64,000 bases of DNA from Allobranchiibius huperziae (GTDB lineage Bacteria > Actinomycetota > Actinomycetes > Actinomycetales > Dermatophilaceae), in contig NZ_JACCFW010000001.1 of NCBI RefSeq assembly GCF_013410455.1, positions 2,434,929-2,498,928 on the forward strand. The letters are read 5' to 3'. Under the pieces are notes generated by a model. That model was given only the letters and a program-made list of their open reading frames with translations. It did no database searches and was not told the origin of the DNA. How positions within the stretch are numbered: position 1 is the first letter of the stretch; each line of letters opens with the position of its first letter. Both the position numbers and the translations under genes were made by a program. This document shows, piece by piece, positions 9,676 to 18,592 of this stretch.

Positions 9676-9762
9676 CGCGGGGCCTTTCGGGTGGGGCGGG
9701 GCGGGTCTTGGTGAAAACCCGACCCGGCGCCGTCTCCGGCGCGTGGGTGATGCCCGGGGACG

Positions 9763-9789
9763 AAAAAACCTCCCGAGGTAACGGGAGGT
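9763..9789 (-). terminator. Attenuator terminator ahead of cimA
   Basis: On the minus strand, perfect 8-bp arms ACCTCCCG and CGGGAGGT enclose a six-base loop and run into six T. It sits between a short leader reading frame (stop 9813) and the cimA start (9675), 23 bases after the leader stop. That is the geometry of a transcription attenuator. Confidence 0.85.
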
Positions 9790-9812
9790 CGCGCGCCGGG
9801 TCGTCCGACGCG

Positions 9813-9863
9813 CTAGTCGATAATCGTCGCCGCGGAGGTGACCGCGGACCCGAGGGTCATCAC
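9813..9863 (-). CDS. Leader peptide of cimA (16 residues, ends Thr-Ile-Ile-Asp)
   Basis: A short frame encodes MMTLGSAVTSAATIID if begun at the GTG at 9863; an ATG at 9872 in the same frame gives MSDVMTLGSAVTSAATIID. Two adjacent Ile codons (ATT ATC) lie just before the Asp codon and stop, 23 bases before the terminator hairpin. Ribosome stalling there under isoleucine shortage could change folding of the terminator. The GTG start is favoured because CACGAT (9871-9876) ends seven bases upstream and TGGACG (9895-9900) lies 18 bases before that, giving a leaderless transcript. The regulatory role is inferred from layout and known BCAA attenuators. Confidence 0.6.
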   Translation of the reverse strand: MMTLGSAVTSAATIID

Positions 9864-9870
9864 GTCGGAC

Positions 9871-9900
9871 ATCGTGGCATCGCCCCTCACGTCCCGTCCA
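9871..9900 (-). promoter_or_regulatory. Candidate promoter of cimA leader
   Basis: TGGACG (9895-9900) as -35 and CACGAT (9871-9876) as -10 are 18 bases apart. The -35 coincides with the first six bases of a 17-bp operator-like site, exactly as at the ilvB promoter. The -10 is weak against TANNNT. Confidence 0.4.
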
Positions 9901-9932
9901 CCATTCGACACCCCCGTCTCATCAGGTGGTCA
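9895..9932. promoter_or_regulatory. Tandem operator-like sites upstream of cimA
   Basis: Two 17-bp sites, CGTCCACCATTCGACAC (9895-9911) and GTCTCATCAGGTGGTCA (9916-9932), start 21 bp apart. They resemble the consensus GTCTCNNCATTCGAGAC seen near leuB and ilvB. Each keeps one good half: CATTCGACAC in the first and GTCTCATCA in the second. The regulator is unknown. Confidence 0.5.
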
Positions 9933-9934
9933 CA

Positions 9935-10012
9935 CCGCCGAGTGGCATACATATGTTTCGAGTGGCATACCTACAGCCGGTGGACTCGATACATATGTAT
10001 GCCACTCGGCGG
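9935..10012. repeat. Long palindrome with 22-bp perfect arms downstream of ilvE
   Basis: The arms 9935-9956 and 9991-10012 are perfect 22-bp inverted repeats, with outer part CCGCCGAGTGGCATAC and inner part ATATGT. The 34-base loop holds a third partial copy, CGAGTGGCATAC (9959-9970). It lies 14 bases past the ilvE stop and upstream of the cimA control region. It could end ilvE transcription, but it has no T-tract. Confidence 0.75.
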
Positions 10013-10026
10013 GTTTGTCCGGACCG

Positions 10027-11121
10027 TCAGGCGAGGCGGGTGAGCCAGCCGCGCGAATCCTCGACCCGGCCGTACTGGATGTCCAGCAGCGACGAGCGGA
10101 TCTGCAGCGCGACCTTGTCGTCGTGCCCCTCGCGGCGGTGGTCGCACGACCCGCCGTCCCACTTCAGCTCACCGACCGGGGTGACCACGGCGGCGGTCCC
10201 GCAGGCGAACACCTCGGCGATCTCCCCGGATGCGGCCCCGTCCTTCCACTCCTGGATCGGGATGCGGCGCTCCTCCGGCTGCAGGCCGAGGTCCTTGGAA
10301 AGCTCCAGGATCGAGTCGCGGGTGACGCCCTCCAGGATCGAGCCGGTCAGCTCGGGGGTGACCAGGCGGCCGTCCTTGTAGACGATGAACAGGTTCATCC
10401 CGCCGAGCTCTTCGATGTAGGTGTGCGACGAGGAGTCCAGGAAGACGGCCTGGTCGCAGCCGTGCTCGGCGCCCTCGAGCTGTCCGGCCAGGGACGAGGC
10501 GTAGTTGCCGCCGCACTTGGCCGCGCCGGTGCCCCCGTCGCCGGCGCGGGCGAAGTCGGTGGAGATCCACAGCGAGACGGGCTTCACTCCCCCGCTGAAG
10601 TACGCGCCGGCCGGAGAGGCGATGACGCAGAAGGTGACCTCGTTGGCCGGGCGGACGCCCAGGAACGGCTCGGAGGCGAACATGAACGGCCGCAGGTAGA
10701 GCGAGGTCTCGCCGCCGCCCGCAGGCGGCACCCACGCCTCGTCCATGGTGACCAGGGCGCGCAGCGCGTCGATGAAGTCCGCCTCCTGCATCACCGGCAG
10801 CGCCATCCGGGTGGCACTGCGGGCGAAGCGGGCGGCGTTCTGCTGGGGACGGAAGGTCCATACCGAGCCGTCGGCGTGGCGATAGGCCTTCATCCCCTCG
10901 AAGATCTCCTGCGCATAGTGCAGGACGGCCGCCGACGGGTCGATCGAGATCGGGCCGTACGGCGTGACCTTGGCGTCGTGCCAGCCGTCGCCCTTGGTCC
11001 AGGTCACCGTGACCATGTGATCGGTGAAGTGGTTGCCGAAGCCGGGGTCGGCGAGCACCGCCGCACGGTCGGCGTCGCTCACGACGTCCTGGCGTCGGGT
11101 CACATCGAAGGTCAGTGCCAT
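10027..11121 (-). CDS. ilvE: Branched-chain amino acid aminotransferase
   Basis: A PLP enzyme that transfers the amino group between glutamate and the keto acids of valine, leucine and isoleucine; 364 residues. Motifs include the FEGMKAYR substrate region (about 95), SLYLRPFMFAS and the PLP-lysine region GAAKCGGNYASS. The cofactor phosphate region is EELGGMNLFIV and the late part EVFACGTAAVVTPV is typical. GAGGAG precedes the ATG at 11121. It follows leuB on the same strand with an 81-base gap, so cotranscription is likely. The large palindrome at 9935-10012 lies at its 3' end. Confidence 0.96.
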   Translation of the reverse strand: MALTFDVTRRQDVVSDADRAAVLADPGFGNHFTDHMVTVTWTKGDGWHDAKVTPYGPISIDPSAAVLHYAQEIFEGMKAYRHADGSVWTFRPQQNAARFARSATRMALPVMQEADFIDALRALVTMDEAWVPPAGGGETSLYLRPFMFASEPFLGVRPANEVTFCVIASPAGAYFSGGVKPVSLWISTDFARAGDGGTGAAKCGGNYASSLAGQLEGAEHGCDQAVFLDSSSHTYIEELGGMNLFIVYKDGRLVTPELTGSILEGVTRDSILELSKDLGLQPEERRIPIQEWKDGAASGEIAEVFACGTAAVVTPVGELKWDGGSCDHRREGHDDKVALQIRSSLLDIQYGRVEDSRGWLTRLA

Positions 11122-11202
11122 GGCGGTCTCCTCGGGGCGTGGGCGCGTCGGAGTGTGACGCGCGCTACAGGTGCGGCGGTGGAGCCAGGTTACGCCCGGG
11201 CG

Positions 11203-12267
11203 TCATACCCGACCCGCGATGGCGTCGCCGATCTGAGTGGTCGACCGGGGAGCGTCGCCACGCGCCGCCAGGTCGGCCGCCACGGCCTCCTGCACCCGCC
11301 GCGCCTCGTCGCCGCGTCCCAGGTGCTCCAGCAGCATCGCGACCGACAGGATGGTCGCCGTCGGGTCGGCCTTGGCCTGACCGGCGATGTCCGGGGCCGA
11401 GCCGTGCACCGGTTCGAACATCGAGGGCGCCGTGCGCTCGGGGTTGATGTTGCCCGAGGCGGCCAGGCCGATGCCGCCGGTCACCGCGGCCGCCAGGTCG
11501 GTGACGATGTCGCCGAAGAGGTTGTCGGTCACGATGACGTCGAAGCGGCCCGGGTCGGTGACCATGTAGATGGTCGCGGCGTCGACGTGCGCGTACGCGG
11601 TGCTCACCTCGGGGAACTCCGCGCCGACCTCCTCGACCGTCCGGCGCCACAGGTGCCCGGCGTACGACAGCACGTTGTGCTTGTGGATCAGCGTGAGGTG
11701 CTTGCGAGGACGGGCCTGGGCGCGGGCGAAGGCGTCACGCACCGCGCGCTCGGCACCGAACCGGGTGTTGACGCTGACCTCGGTCGCGAGCTCGGCCGGG
11801 GTGCCCACCCGCAGTGCGCCGCCGTTGCCGGTGTACGGGCCCTCCGTGCCTTCGCGCACCACCACGAAGTCGATGCCGTCGGGCGCGACGCGCGCGACGT
11901 CCAGCGGCGAGCGCACGCCGGTGAAGAGGGTGGCGGGGCGCAGGTTGACGTAGTGGTCGAAGTCGAAGCGCAGCTTCAGCAGCAGCCCACGCTCCAGCAC
12001 GCCGCTCGGGACGAACGGGTCGCCGATCGCACCGAGCAGTATCGCGTCGTGCCCGCGCAACTCGTCCTCGACCGACTCCGGGAGGATCTCGCCACTCGCG
12101 TGCCAGCGCCGGGCGCCCAGGTCGTACTCGGTGCGGGAGACCTTGGCAGCGCTGACGGCCTCGAGCACCTTCAGCCCTTCGGCGACCACCTCCGGTCCGA
12201 TGCCGTCGCCGCCGATCACGGCCAGGTCGATGAAGTCGGACGCGGTGCCTGTGGGAGTGCTCGTCAT
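11203..12267 (-). CDS. leuB: 3-isopropylmalate dehydrogenase
   Basis: Oxidises and decarboxylates 3-isopropylmalate to 2-ketoisocaproate with NAD in leucine synthesis; 354 residues. The start [19 protein letters not shown], the substrate-binding [13 protein letters not shown], the metal and NAD segment [22 protein letters not shown] and [13 protein letters not shown] are all present. GGAGG directly precedes ATG 12267. A TAGCCT -10-like hexamer lies eight bases upstream of the start, with tandem operator-like sites directly behind it. Leucine-pathway control is thus probably exerted here. Confidence 0.97.
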   Translation of the reverse strand: MTSTPTGTASDFIDLAVIGGDGIGPEVVAEGLKVLEAVSAAKVSRTEYDLGARRWHASGEILPESVEDELRGHDAILLGAIGDPFVPSGVLERGLLLKLRFDFDHYVNLRPATLFTGVRSPLDVARVAPDGIDFVVVREGTEGPYTGNGGALRVGTPAELATEVSVNTRFGAERAVRDAFARAQARPRKHLTLIHKHNVLSYAGHLWRRTVEEVGAEFPEVSTAYAHVDAATIYMVTDPGRFDVIVTDNLFGDIVTDLAAAVTGGIGLAASGNINPERTAPSMFEPVHGSAPDIAGQAKADPTATILSVAMLLEHLGRGDEARRVQEAVAADLAARGDAPRSTTQIGDAIAGRV

Positions 12268-12288
12268 ACCTCCGCAGGCTAGTCATCT

Positions 12289-12326
12289 GTCTTGCCATTT
12301 GAAACGCAGGTCTCGGATGACGAGAC
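12289..12326. promoter_or_regulatory. Tandem operator-like sites upstream of leuB
   Basis: Two 17-bp sites, GTCTTGCCATTTGAAAC (12289-12305) and GTCTCGGATGACGAGAC (12310-12326), start 21 bp apart. The second has perfect 6-bp arms, GTCTCG and CGAGAC. Read in reverse it is GTCTCGTCATCCGAGAC, close to the sites at cimA and ilvB. They begin 22 bp before the leuB start and overlap its -35 region. An IclR-type NdgR/LtbR protein is a candidate binder, by analogy only. Confidence 0.6.
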
Positions 12327-12353
12327 GTGCTGATCAACGCCCCCGGGGACGAC

Positions 12354-12384
12354 GAAGGGCCCCGGCGTGCTGCCGGGGCCCTTC
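12354..12384. terminator. 13-bp perfect hairpin between a small reading frame and leuB
   Basis: The arms GAAGGGCCCCGGC and GCCGGGGCCCTTC are perfect over 13 bp around a five-base loop. There is no long T-tract, which is common for actinobacterial terminators. It begins 22 bases after the stop of the 20-codon frame at 12406-12468 and 87 bases before leuB. It may end the small transcript or act as an attenuator. Confidence 0.7.
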
Positions 12385-12405
12385 CGTCGAACAGAGTTCG
12401 TCGAC

Positions 12406-12468
12406 TCAGTCGCGCAGATCCATCGATTCCTGCAACGCCCGCTGGATCTCGATCTGTTCTTCGGACAT
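12406..12468 (-). CDS. Small 20-residue open reading frame upstream of leuB
   Basis: The frame encodes MSEEQIEIQRALQESMDLRD. It has a strong ribosome binding site (AGGAG, seven bases before the ATG) and is followed at once by a 13-bp hairpin. The peptide is acidic and predicted helical, with no membrane segment or signal. It is not rich in Leu, Ile or Val codons, so it does not look like a classic BCAA leader, although its place (frame, hairpin, leuB) is that of an attenuator. It could instead be a free-standing small protein gene. I do not recognise it. Confidence 0.5.
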   Translation of the reverse strand: MSEEQIEIQRALQESMDLRD

Positions 12469-12599
12469 GGTCCGTCTCCTGCCGTGCTCGGTGTGGGCCG
12501 CCGGACATCGCAGTGGGATCACCACCGATGTCAGTCCGTCTAAGCCATGACCGCCAGGCGCCGGTTGGGCGCCGTTCCGAACACGACGTTAGACCCACT

Positions 12600-12637
12600 C
12601 ATCCAAGATTCGATACCGCTATCTCGCCATTCGAGAC
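12600..12637. promoter_or_regulatory. Tandem operator-like sites between the small frame and the acyltransferase
   Basis: The 17-mers CATCCAAGATTCGATAC (12600-12616) and ATCTCGCCATTCGAGAC (12621-12637) start 21 bp apart, as at cimA, leuB and ilvB. The second is a close match to the consensus; the first keeps only the ATTCGANAC half. They could serve the small minus-strand frame or the plus-strand acyltransferase. A TANNNT element (TAACGT, minus strand, 12586-12591) lies next to them. Confidence 0.45.
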
Positions 12638-12694
12638 ACGGCGGACGGTCGATCGGGCCCCCTCGATGCACGTCCTCGCACGACCCGGTTCGCC

Positions 12695-12700
12695 TACACT
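12695..12700 (+). promoter_or_regulatory. -10 element of the acyltransferase gene
   Basis: TACACT matches TANNNT and lies 39 bases before the TTG start at 12739. No clear -35 is visible at 17-18 bases upstream. Confidence 0.4.
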
Positions 12701-12738
12701 GACTGCCGAGTAACTTCCCTCACACCCGAAGAGACCCC

Positions 12739-14751
12739 TTGACGACGCTTGCTGCGAAGGAAGCCGCGCACAAGCGCGCCGCCAACACGCCGAAGAAGAA
12801 GCATCGGCCCGCGTTGGACGGCGTGCGCGCTCTCGCCATCGTGCTGGTGATGATCTACCACGCCACCGACAACCTGCCGATGGGCGGTTTCTACTCGGTC
12901 GACGTGTTCTTCGTGTTGTCCGGCTACCTCATCGCCGGCCTGCTCATCTCGGAGAACCGCAAGTGGGGCTCGATCAACCTGGTGAGCTTCTACGTGCGCC
13001 GCGCCCGGCGGCTCCTGCCGGGACTGGTGCTCGCGGTGGTCGGCATCACGGTGATCTGCCCCTACGTGCTCGACCGGTACGCGCGCGCCACCATGCGCTC
13101 GGACGGGATCGCCACCGTCTTCTACTACGCCAACTGGCATTTCATCTCCGAGGGCGAGTCGTACTTCCAGCAGTACGGCGACCCCTCGCCGTACCGGCAC
13201 ATGTGGACCCTCGCCATCGAGGAGCAGTTCTACTTCGTGCTGCCGGCGTTGATGATCGCTCTCATCGCGATGACTCGCGGCAACCGGCGACGCATCACTC
13301 AGATCCTGGTGGGGCTGTCGGTCCTGTCCGCCGTGTGGATGGCCTGGCTCTACAAGCCTGGCGCCGACCCCTCCCGCATCTACTACGGCACCGACTGCCG
13401 CGCTCAGTCGCTGCTGCTGGGCAGCGCGCTGGCGGTCTATCTCAGCTACGCGCCGCGGCGCCGCCTGACGCGCAACTACCGACGCCTGACCGCGATCGGG
13501 GCGACGGGGATGGCCGTGATGGCCGCGTTCTTCCTGTTCGTCAGCTACCAGAACGACTTCACCTGGCGTGGCGGATTCTTCGTCTTCGTGCTCGCCACCC
13601 TGGCGGTCATCGCGGTCGTGGAACTGGACCAGGAAGGCCCGATCGCCGCCATCTTCGGCTTCCGCTCGTTCGCCTGGATCGGCAAGATCTCCTACGGGCT
13701 CTACCTGTGGCACTGGCCGATCTTCGTGATGCTCACCCCCAAGCGGGTCGGATTCGGCGGTCCGGGCCTGTTCCTCCTGCGTTTCGTGCTCAGCTTCGCC
13801 GCCGGTGCCGCGTCGTTCTACCTCGTGGAGAACCCGATCCGCATCAACGGGCTGCGCAAGTGGATCGGCACGCTCGGCGGCACGTTGAGCGGCGTCCTCG
13901 TCCTGCCTCTCACCGCGCTCGCGGTCATCCTCACGACCTCCGCCGCCAGCGGAAATCCCCTGGTGGAGGGTCAGACCGGCAAGAGCTACGGCGTCGGCGG
14001 GATGGACGTGAACAAGCCGGTCCGGGTGCTCGTGCTGGGTGACTCGGTCGGGATCTCGCTGGAGTTCAGCTTCCCCCAGTCCGCCTTCCCCCAGGTCGGC
14101 CTCGACGGCAACGCCGTCTTCGGCTGCGGGCTCATGCCCCAGCAACTCGCGATCTACGGCAAGAAGCAGACCGCGAAAGCCGCCCCGGAATGCTCGAACC
14201 TCTACCCAGGCTGGAAGTCGCACCTGCAACGCGACAAGAACCCGGTCGTGGTGCTGAGCGTCGGCGGTTGGGAGGTCTTCGACCATGTCACCCCGACGGG
14301 TTCGATCGTGAAGGCGGGGACCCCGGCGTACGCCGCGTACCTGCTCTCCTACCTGAACAAGGCCTTGGCGCAGATCGGCCCGAACTCCAAGGTCGTCATC
14401 CCCAACGTGCCCTGTTACGACTGGACCTCCTCGGTGGTCGCCGGTGTCGACATCGCCCCGATCCGCAACGCGGCGTACCGCGGGAAGGCCGTCAACGCCG
14501 TCCTCGCGACGTTCGCCCGGCAACATCCCTCGCAGGTGCACATCGCGGACGTGGCGTCGAAGCTGTGCCCAGGCGGCAAACCCCGCGACGTCATCGACGG
14601 GGTGAAGGTGCGCCTCGACGGGGTCCACTACACCGTCGCGGGCGGCAAGCTCGTCTGGGGCTGGCTGATGCCGACCATCTACGCGGCCGTCGGCTACAAG
14701 CCGACCGCTCCCACCACACCGACGACCCCGACCCCCACCACCTCGCAGTGA
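12739..14751 (+). CDS. OafA/YrhL-type membrane acyltransferase with C-terminal SGNH domain
   Basis: A 670-residue integral membrane protein likely to O-acylate a cell-surface glycan or lipid. The first 400 residues are the acyltransferase-3 domain: RPALDGVRALAIVLVMIYHA with the catalytic His, then DVFFVLSGYLIAGLL, about ten membrane spans, and the SYGLYLWHWPIF motif near 315-327. Residues from about 430 form an extracytoplasmic SGNH hydrolase-like domain: VLVLGDSVG nucleophile block and late DGVHYT with Asp and His. The end is a Thr/Pro-rich tail. The TTG start at 12739 is preceded by GAAGAG. The acceptor is unknown; it stands alone among amino acid genes. Confidence 0.88.
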   Translation: MTTLAAKEAAHKRAANTPKKKHRPALDGVRALAIVLVMIYHATDNLPMGGFYSVDVFFVLSGYLIAGLLISENRKWGSINLVSFYVRRARRLLPGLVLAVVGITVICPYVLDRYARATMRSDGIATVFYYANWHFISEGESYFQQYGDPSPYRHMWTLAIEEQFYFVLPALMIALIAMTRGNRRRITQILVGLSVLSAVWMAWLYKPGADPSRIYYGTDCRAQSLLLGSALAVYLSYAPRRRLTRNYRRLTAIGATGMAVMAAFFLFVSYQNDFTWRGGFFVFVLATLAVIAVVELDQEGPIAAIFGFRSFAWIGKISYGLYLWHWPIFVMLTPKRVGFGGPGLFLLRFVLSFAAGAASFYLVENPIRINGLRKWIGTLGGTLSGVLVLPLTALAVILTTSAASGNPLVEGQTGKSYGVGGMDVNKPVRVLVLGDSVGISLEFSFPQSAFPQVGLDGNAVFGCGLMPQQLAIYGKKQTAKAAPECSNLYPGWKSHLQRDKNPVVVLSVGGWEVFDHVTPTGSIVKAGTPAYAAYLLSYLNKALAQIGPNSKVVIPNVPCYDWTSSVVAGVDIAPIRNAAYRGKAVNAVLATFARQHPSQVHIADVASKLCPGGKPRDVIDGVKVRLDGVHYTVAGGKLVWGWLMPTIYAAVGYKPTAPTTPTTPTPTTSQ

Positions 14752-14797
14752 CCTGAGAAGTCAGTTGCAGAGGGTGCAGCGGGCCGCACATCCTCGG

Positions 14798-14817
14798 GAA
14801 CTGACATCTCGAAGGGG
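14798..14817. repeat. Imperfect inverted repeat, left flank of the exonuclease-TerD gene
   Basis: GAACTGACATCTCGAAGGGG matches the reverse complement of 16861-16880 at 18 of 20 positions. The pair encloses only the lower-GC gene at 14844-16738. They may be borders of an acquired cassette or two binding sites of one regulator. Confidence 0.4.
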
Positions 14818-14843
14818 CGGCTTTCTTCCCCTTACGGCGCCCG

Positions 14844-16738
14844 TCAACTTTCGACGTCGACCCCGTACTGGCGCGCGAGATCAGCCAACGTCCGCTCATA
14901 CCCCTGGCCGATGGACCGAAACCGCCACACGTCGCCGCGCAGGTAGAAGTCGGCCAGAAGCAACGATGTCTCCGACGTTGCCGCATCGATCGTCGTCGAG
15001 GCGATGGGTTCTCCGAGGCTCGAACGCAGCGTGAGCTCGAGTGCGCCGATGTCACCGAACGTGCAGTCACCATCGAGCGATGCAGCAATTCGGATGCAGC
15101 GAGGTTCGGCGAGCAGGCGGGGTCGACCTCTGCCGTGACCTCGCCGCTGATGTCCAGGCCGAGAGCGATCGCCCCCGACGGATGCGCCGGCTGGTTGTAG
15201 AACACGAAGTCCTCGTCGCATCCCACGGCGGCTGTCTGATCGAGGACGAACCCGACGACGTCAACTTCGCCGCGCACCAGATTGGAATCCCACTCGACGG
15301 TGAGCGCGAACTGTTTGCCGTCCGGCAGGTCGATCACACCGCCCCGAGGGAGCTGAACGCCGCCGGGCAGCGCCAGAGGCCGATCGTGTGGCGTCCGCTC
15401 CTGGGGCGAGAGCTTCCTCGCAGGTTCTTCGACGACGAGACCTTCACCACGGAGCATGCATGGGCCCATCTCGCGCGCGCGAGCCAGCCGTGGATCGTGA
15501 TCGGCTCTCGCCAGCATCACCACGTGCGTGATAGACGCCGTCAGCCGTACAGCAGGTTGCGCACCAAGCGCCATGACCCGGCGACGCACTCGCAAACACT
15601 GCTCGTGCGATCCGCCGAGCACCAAGACTCGGTCGCCCGGGCCGATGGAGTTCTGGGGGCTGACGGCGTCGTTGTCGGCGGGGCGCACCTGTGTGTCGGG
15701 AGCGGGGGCAGGGGTGGCCCGTGAACTCTGCTCGGAACGCACCCGGCGCTCCACCTTCGCCTCGAGATCCGTGGCGCCTGTGTCCATGCGCACGAGTTCC
15801 TGCATCAACGGCGTCCCCGGCCGGACTGAGCCGAGCATCCGCCGGAAGTCCGGCTCAGTGATCAGGGGGATGCCGAGACGTATTGCCTGAGCGAACTTCC
15901 TCGTCTGAGACTGCTCGGAATTGCAGATCACCAGGCTCGTGCGCGAGCTGACCGAATTCATGACGTCCAGGCCGGCGGCCGTGGCGTCGCGCATCAACTC
16001 AGAGCGATCGAGCGCGGTCGGGCCCGTGATCACCACCTTCATGCCCTGCACCAACTGCTGACCCACCTGCCACGCACCGGGCCACAGCCAGGGGCATTTC
16101 ACCGCTCTGGGTGCCGGCGACGGATACATCGAGCCGACGGACGTACGGCTGTCGATCGTCAGGGGAAGGTCGAGTCCCATCTGATAGGCCATGACGAGTT
16201 CGAGTCGTAGGACCTCCAGCAACACCCGCACGTCGTCGACAGCGTCGTGAGCGCGGTGTTGTGACAATCCCCAGTAGTTGGCGAGCGTTCCAAGTGTGAG
16301 GTTCGGCACGTTGAGATTGAGTCGTCTACTCAAGGCAACCGTGCAGAGTCGGCGTTCGATGGCGAGGTCGTACTGTCCCCTGCGGTACTCGGACTGCAGG
16401 AACGACCAGTCGAACTTCGCGTTGTGAGCGACGAGGACGCGACCATAAAGGAGGTCGGCGAGGGGCGCCGCTACATCTCGAAATTTCGGCGCCCCACGCA
16501 GATCTGAGGCCGTCAGACCGTGGATATGGGTCGGGCCAGGATCGCGCTCCGGGTCGATCAGGGTCGACCACGACTCACCTATCGCGCCGTCCGAACGCAT
16601 CTGGGTGACCGCGATCTGCACTACCCGGTCTCGTGACGACACCAGACCAGTGGTCTCCACGTCAACCACCGCATAATCGTGCGGATAGCAGGTCGAGACC
16701 TGAGACCCGAGCGGGCCCGTCACTTCGTCCAGAATCAT
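14844..16738 (-). CDS. DEDDh exonuclease-BRCT-BRCT-TerD fusion with an apparent frameshift
   Basis: Residues 1 to about 180 are a DnaQ-like 3'-5' exonuclease with DVETTGL, HNAKFDW and HRAHDAVDD supplying the acidic and His residues. About 230-305 is a BRCT domain (MKVVITGPTALDRSEL onward). About 370-440 is a weaker second BRCT. From about 460 a TerD domain starts (LPRGGVIDLPDGKQ). The TerD domain breaks off at VTAEVDP and continues in another frame (IRIAASLDGDCTFGDIGALE to the stop at 14844). One base missing in the G run at 15119-15122 would explain it. Start 16738 has GGGGGAG before it. GC is visibly lower than in neighbours, suggesting transfer. A role in DNA damage or stress response is inferred. 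Confidence 0.75.
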
Positions 16739-16860
16739 CGAGTCTCCCCCCACCGGCAGCCGTACGTCGTTTCGGCGGCTGCGAACCGCAGCACAACCTA
16801 ACCCGCCCGATGACGTGCCGCCTCGATTTGTCGAGGTCAGTTGACGGTGTACCCGACCGA

Positions 16861-16880
16861 CCCCCTCGAGATGTCACTTC
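16861..16880. repeat. Imperfect inverted repeat, right flank of the exonuclease-TerD gene
   Basis: The partner of 14798-14817 (18 of 20 matches in inverted orientation). It lies about 120 bases upstream of the start at 16738, so it may instead be part of that gene's control region. Confidence 0.4.
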
Positions 16881-16911
16881 AGACGGTTGACGGCGCCGGG
16901 CACCGTCTGAA
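16878..16911. repeat. Inverted repeat in the gap between ilvC and the TerD-fusion gene
   Basis: Perfect 10-bp arms TTCAGACGGT (16878-16887) and ACCGTCTGAA (16902-16911) enclose 14 bases. No T-tract follows. It stands beside, not inside, the ilvC terminator and may be an operator or a second hairpin. Confidence 0.5.
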
Positions 16912-16952
16912 ATTGACAACTCGAGCGCGGCCCGGTCCCGGATGGAAACGAC

Positions 16953-16985
16953 GAAGGCCGCCACCCTGCGCGGGTGGCGGCCTTC
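16953..16985. terminator. ilvC terminator
   Basis: Perfect 13-bp arms GAAGGCCGCCACC and GGTGGCGGCCTTC surround a seven-base loop, 15 bases past the ilvC stop at 17000. This is a strong GC-rich hairpin that should end the ilvBNC transcript. Confidence 0.8.
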
Positions 16986-16999
16986 GGTGCCTTGCGGTG

Positions 17000-18058
<1,059 letters not shown>

Positions 18059-18079
18059 TTAGTTGAGTAGGAATGTGAT

Positions 18080-18592
18080 TCAGGCCGAACGGCGACTGCG
18101 GTCGGTGATCGACCGGCTGCCGCGACCGATGGCCACGAGCCCGGACTGCACCAGTTCGCGCACGCCGTACGGCTCGAGGACGTCCAGCAGCGCGATCAGC
18201 TTCTCCGGGGTGCCGGTGGCCTCGATGACGATGGAGTCGACGGCCACGTCGACGACGTTGCACCGGAACAGCTCGGTGATCTGCACGATCTCCACCCGGC
18301 TCGCCGCGTCGCAGCGCACCTTGATGAGCACGATCTCGCGCTGCACCGAGTGACCCGGCTCGAGCTCGACGACCTTCAGCACCTCGATGAGCTTGTTGAG
18401 CTGCTTGGTCACCTGCTCCAGCGCGACCGGGTCGACGTCGACCACGATCGTCATCCGCGACACGGTGTCGTGCTCGGTCGGCCCGACGGCCAGGGAGTCG
18501 ATGTTGAAGCCGCGGCGCGAGATCAGTCCGGCGATGCGCGCGAGCACACCGGGGCTGTTCTCCACCAGGACCGAGAGCGTGTGCCGCGCCAT
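18080..18592 (-). CDS. ilvN: Acetolactate synthase small (regulatory) subunit
   Basis: A 170-residue regulatory partner of IlvB that confers feedback inhibition by valine. The N-terminal ACT domain (HTLSVLVENSPGVLARIAGL) and the C-terminal domain (IVEIT-like stretch with ATGTPEKLIALLDVLEPYG) have normal length and order. Its ATG overlaps the ilvB stop by one base (TGATG), so synthesis of the two subunits is probably coupled. The gap to ilvC is 48 bases. Confidence 0.97.
   Translation of the reverse strand: MARHTLSVLVENSPGVLARIAGLISRRGFNIDSLAVGPTEHDTVSRMTIVVDVDPVALEQVTKQLNKLIEVLKVVELEPGHSVQREIVLIKVRCDAASRVEIVQITELFRCNVVDVAVDSIVIEATGTPEKLIALLDVLEPYGVRELVQSGLVAIGRGSRSITDRSRRSA

Noticed and set aside
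9941-10010. Three copies of GAGTGGCATAC as a possible CRISPR or tandem array
   Set aside because: Copies are unequally spaced and partly inverted; there are no spacers of uniform length and no cas genes.
12406-12468. Resemblance of the 20-residue peptide to a ubiquitin-interacting motif
   Set aside because: The match is to a short degenerate helix pattern in a bacterium without a ubiquitin system evident here; chance similarity is more likely.
12694-14628. Long antisense reading frame opposite the acyltransferase gene
   Set aside because: It consists of Arg, Gly, His, Asp-rich strings with no family motif; the plus-strand gene has full acyltransferase and SGNH motifs. GC-rich third positions leave open frames on the opposite strand.
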